Positions 63,263 through 64,000 of a stretch of 64,000 bases of DNA are shown here, piece by piece. This stretch comes from Entamoeba histolytica HM-1:IMSS (Eukaryota; Evosea; Mastigamoebida; Endamoebidae). Location: assembly GCF_000208925.1 (NCBI RefSeq), contig NW_001914873.1:62001-126000 (forward strand), read 5' to 3'. The translations under genes and the position numbers were made by a program. Within the stretch, counting starts at the first letter, position 1. Each line of letters opens with the position of its first letter. The notes beneath the pieces are model-generated. The model ran no database searches and was not told the origin of the DNA. It was given only the letters and a program-made list of their open reading frames with translations.

Positions 63263-63484
63263 ATGACTGATTTTTCAATAAACAACTTCCCTATTTCTAT
63301 ACAAGTAGATAATATCATTAGTAATGAACTTCCATATGCTAAAGTAATTCAAAGTGGTGTTCAATTTGAGTCACATGAATTTTATGAAGCATATGACTTT
63401 TCTGAAAAATCACAATTTAAAACACAAGATAAAGAAAAAGATGGATTTATTGAAGTTAGTTCTGGTCGTGGTCATAATAAATAA
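63263..63484 (+). CDS. Small hypothetical protein
   Basis: A 73-residue ORF with mixed, protein-like composition and no low-complexity runs: hydrophobic start (FSINNFPISIQVDNII), aromatic middle (FESHEFYEAYDF), charged end ending SSGRGHNK. Neither a domain nor a targeting signal is recognised. The leader (AAACTTAAAAAAAATTAAAA before the ATG) resembles the A-rich leaders of real genes here. It could be a first exon, but no GTTTGT donor lies in frame before the stop. Confidence 0.5.
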   Translation: MTDFSINNFPISIQVDNIISNELPYAKVIQSGVQFESHEFYEAYDFSEKSQFKTQDKEKDGFIEVSSGRGHNK

Positions 63485-63641
63485 TAATATTATTAACTAA
63501 ATTCACTTTGTTCTTTTAGTGATTTTCATTATTCATTTTATAGTCTTTTGTATTAAAACAAAATTTATATTTTTATTAATTTATATTAATAAAAATGAAG
63601 AAATAAAATAAAAATAATTATGAGAAAATACTTATTTATTT

Positions 63642-63980
63642 TTAATTAGTATTTTTTATTTCTTCTGTTTCTGTTTGATTGTGTGATGTAATTTCTTCTT
63701 TTGTTTTTTCTTCTTTTGTTTCTTTATTTGATGGAATAAAATCATTTTCATTAAGAATTCCTTCAACAGTTTTAAATGTTATATTCCACTCTTCAGTTCC
63801 TTTAGTTATTTTTTCTTCACAAACAAGTACAAATATCATATTTTTTATAAGTTCTTTTATTTCTTCATTAATACTATTATTTTCTTTCATTTTTTGAATA
63901 ATTTGCATTACAATTGTCCAACTTTCTTTATTTTTTTCTAAAATAATAATATGACTTCCTAAGAATATTTTAGTAACCAT
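63642..63980 (-). CDS. C-terminal part of an unknown protein, possibly continuing past window end
   Basis: An ORF of 112 codons from the ATG at 63980. The same frame stays open to the window edge (64000), so this may be the end of a longer gene. The first 80 residues are helical with amphipathic repeats (SWTIVMQIIQKMKENN, ELIKNMIFVLVCEE), like the end of an ARM/HEAT solenoid. The last 35 residues are Lys/Glu/Thr-rich and probably disordered. No family can be named from this fragment. Confidence 0.5.
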   Translation of the reverse strand: MVTKIFLGSHIIILEKNKESWTIVMQIIQKMKENNSINEEIKELIKNMIFVLVCEEKITKGTEEWNITFKTVEGILNENDFIPSNKETKEEKTKEEITSHNQTETEEIKNTN

Positions 63981-64000
63981 TTCGATACAACGTAATGAAA

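Overview
The window is nuclear DNA of a protist, very probably Entamoeba of the E. histolytica / E. dispar / E. nuttalli group. The evidence is the extreme AT content, densely packed short-5'UTR genes, short introns that all begin GTTTGT and end TAG, a 48-kDa-type phosphofructokinase, transmembrane (TMK) and TLDc-family genes, and a decayed non-LTR retrotransposon with a YMDD reverse transcriptase. The species cannot be settled by eye. Two 100-N scaffold gaps are present (11287-11386 and 35156-35255).

Layout. 1-7.7 kb: DNA primase small subunit (cut by the window start), UNC93/MFS-like membrane protein, AP-3 sigma, COP9 signalosome subunit 3, an unknown protein and a coiled-coil protein. 7.7-15.1 kb: a gene-free AT-rich block with two copies, in opposite orientation, of a terminal-inverted-repeat (TIR) element flanking a gap. 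15.1-35 kb: phosphofructokinase, MCM3, a two-exon PH-PH-kinase, a candidate structured RNA, UTP18, a very short Slu7-like protein, a TMK receptor kinase, a histidine phosphatase, a PICH/ERCC6L-like SNF2 ATPase, a two-pass membrane protein, a ZIP transporter, a CANT1-type apyrase and ARPC5. 35-41.5 kb: a beta-helix protein running into a gap, LINE remains, the most complete TIR-element copy (38182-40119) and decayed DNA. 41.5-64 kb: a three-exon PH protein, threonyl-tRNA synthetase, an unknown protein, a second LINE tail, a TLDc protein, a NAP/SET chaperone, a zinc-finger/TIG protein, a non-canonical poly(A) polymerase, DAD1, a gamma-tubulin complex protein, a low-molecular-weight tyrosine phosphatase, a predicted pseudokinase and two small unknowns.

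Genes are individually transcribed housekeeping, cytoskeletal, trafficking and signalling genes; there is no operon logic. Seven introns were placed by reading donor, acceptor and frame, and they change or extend six gene models. The most notable items are the TIR-bounded AT-rich element family, a kinase-like protein with HRD changed to HRN that shares a beta-rich module with the TMK in the same window, the PICH-like architecture, and the unassigned structured RNA candidate at 20.7-20.9 kb.
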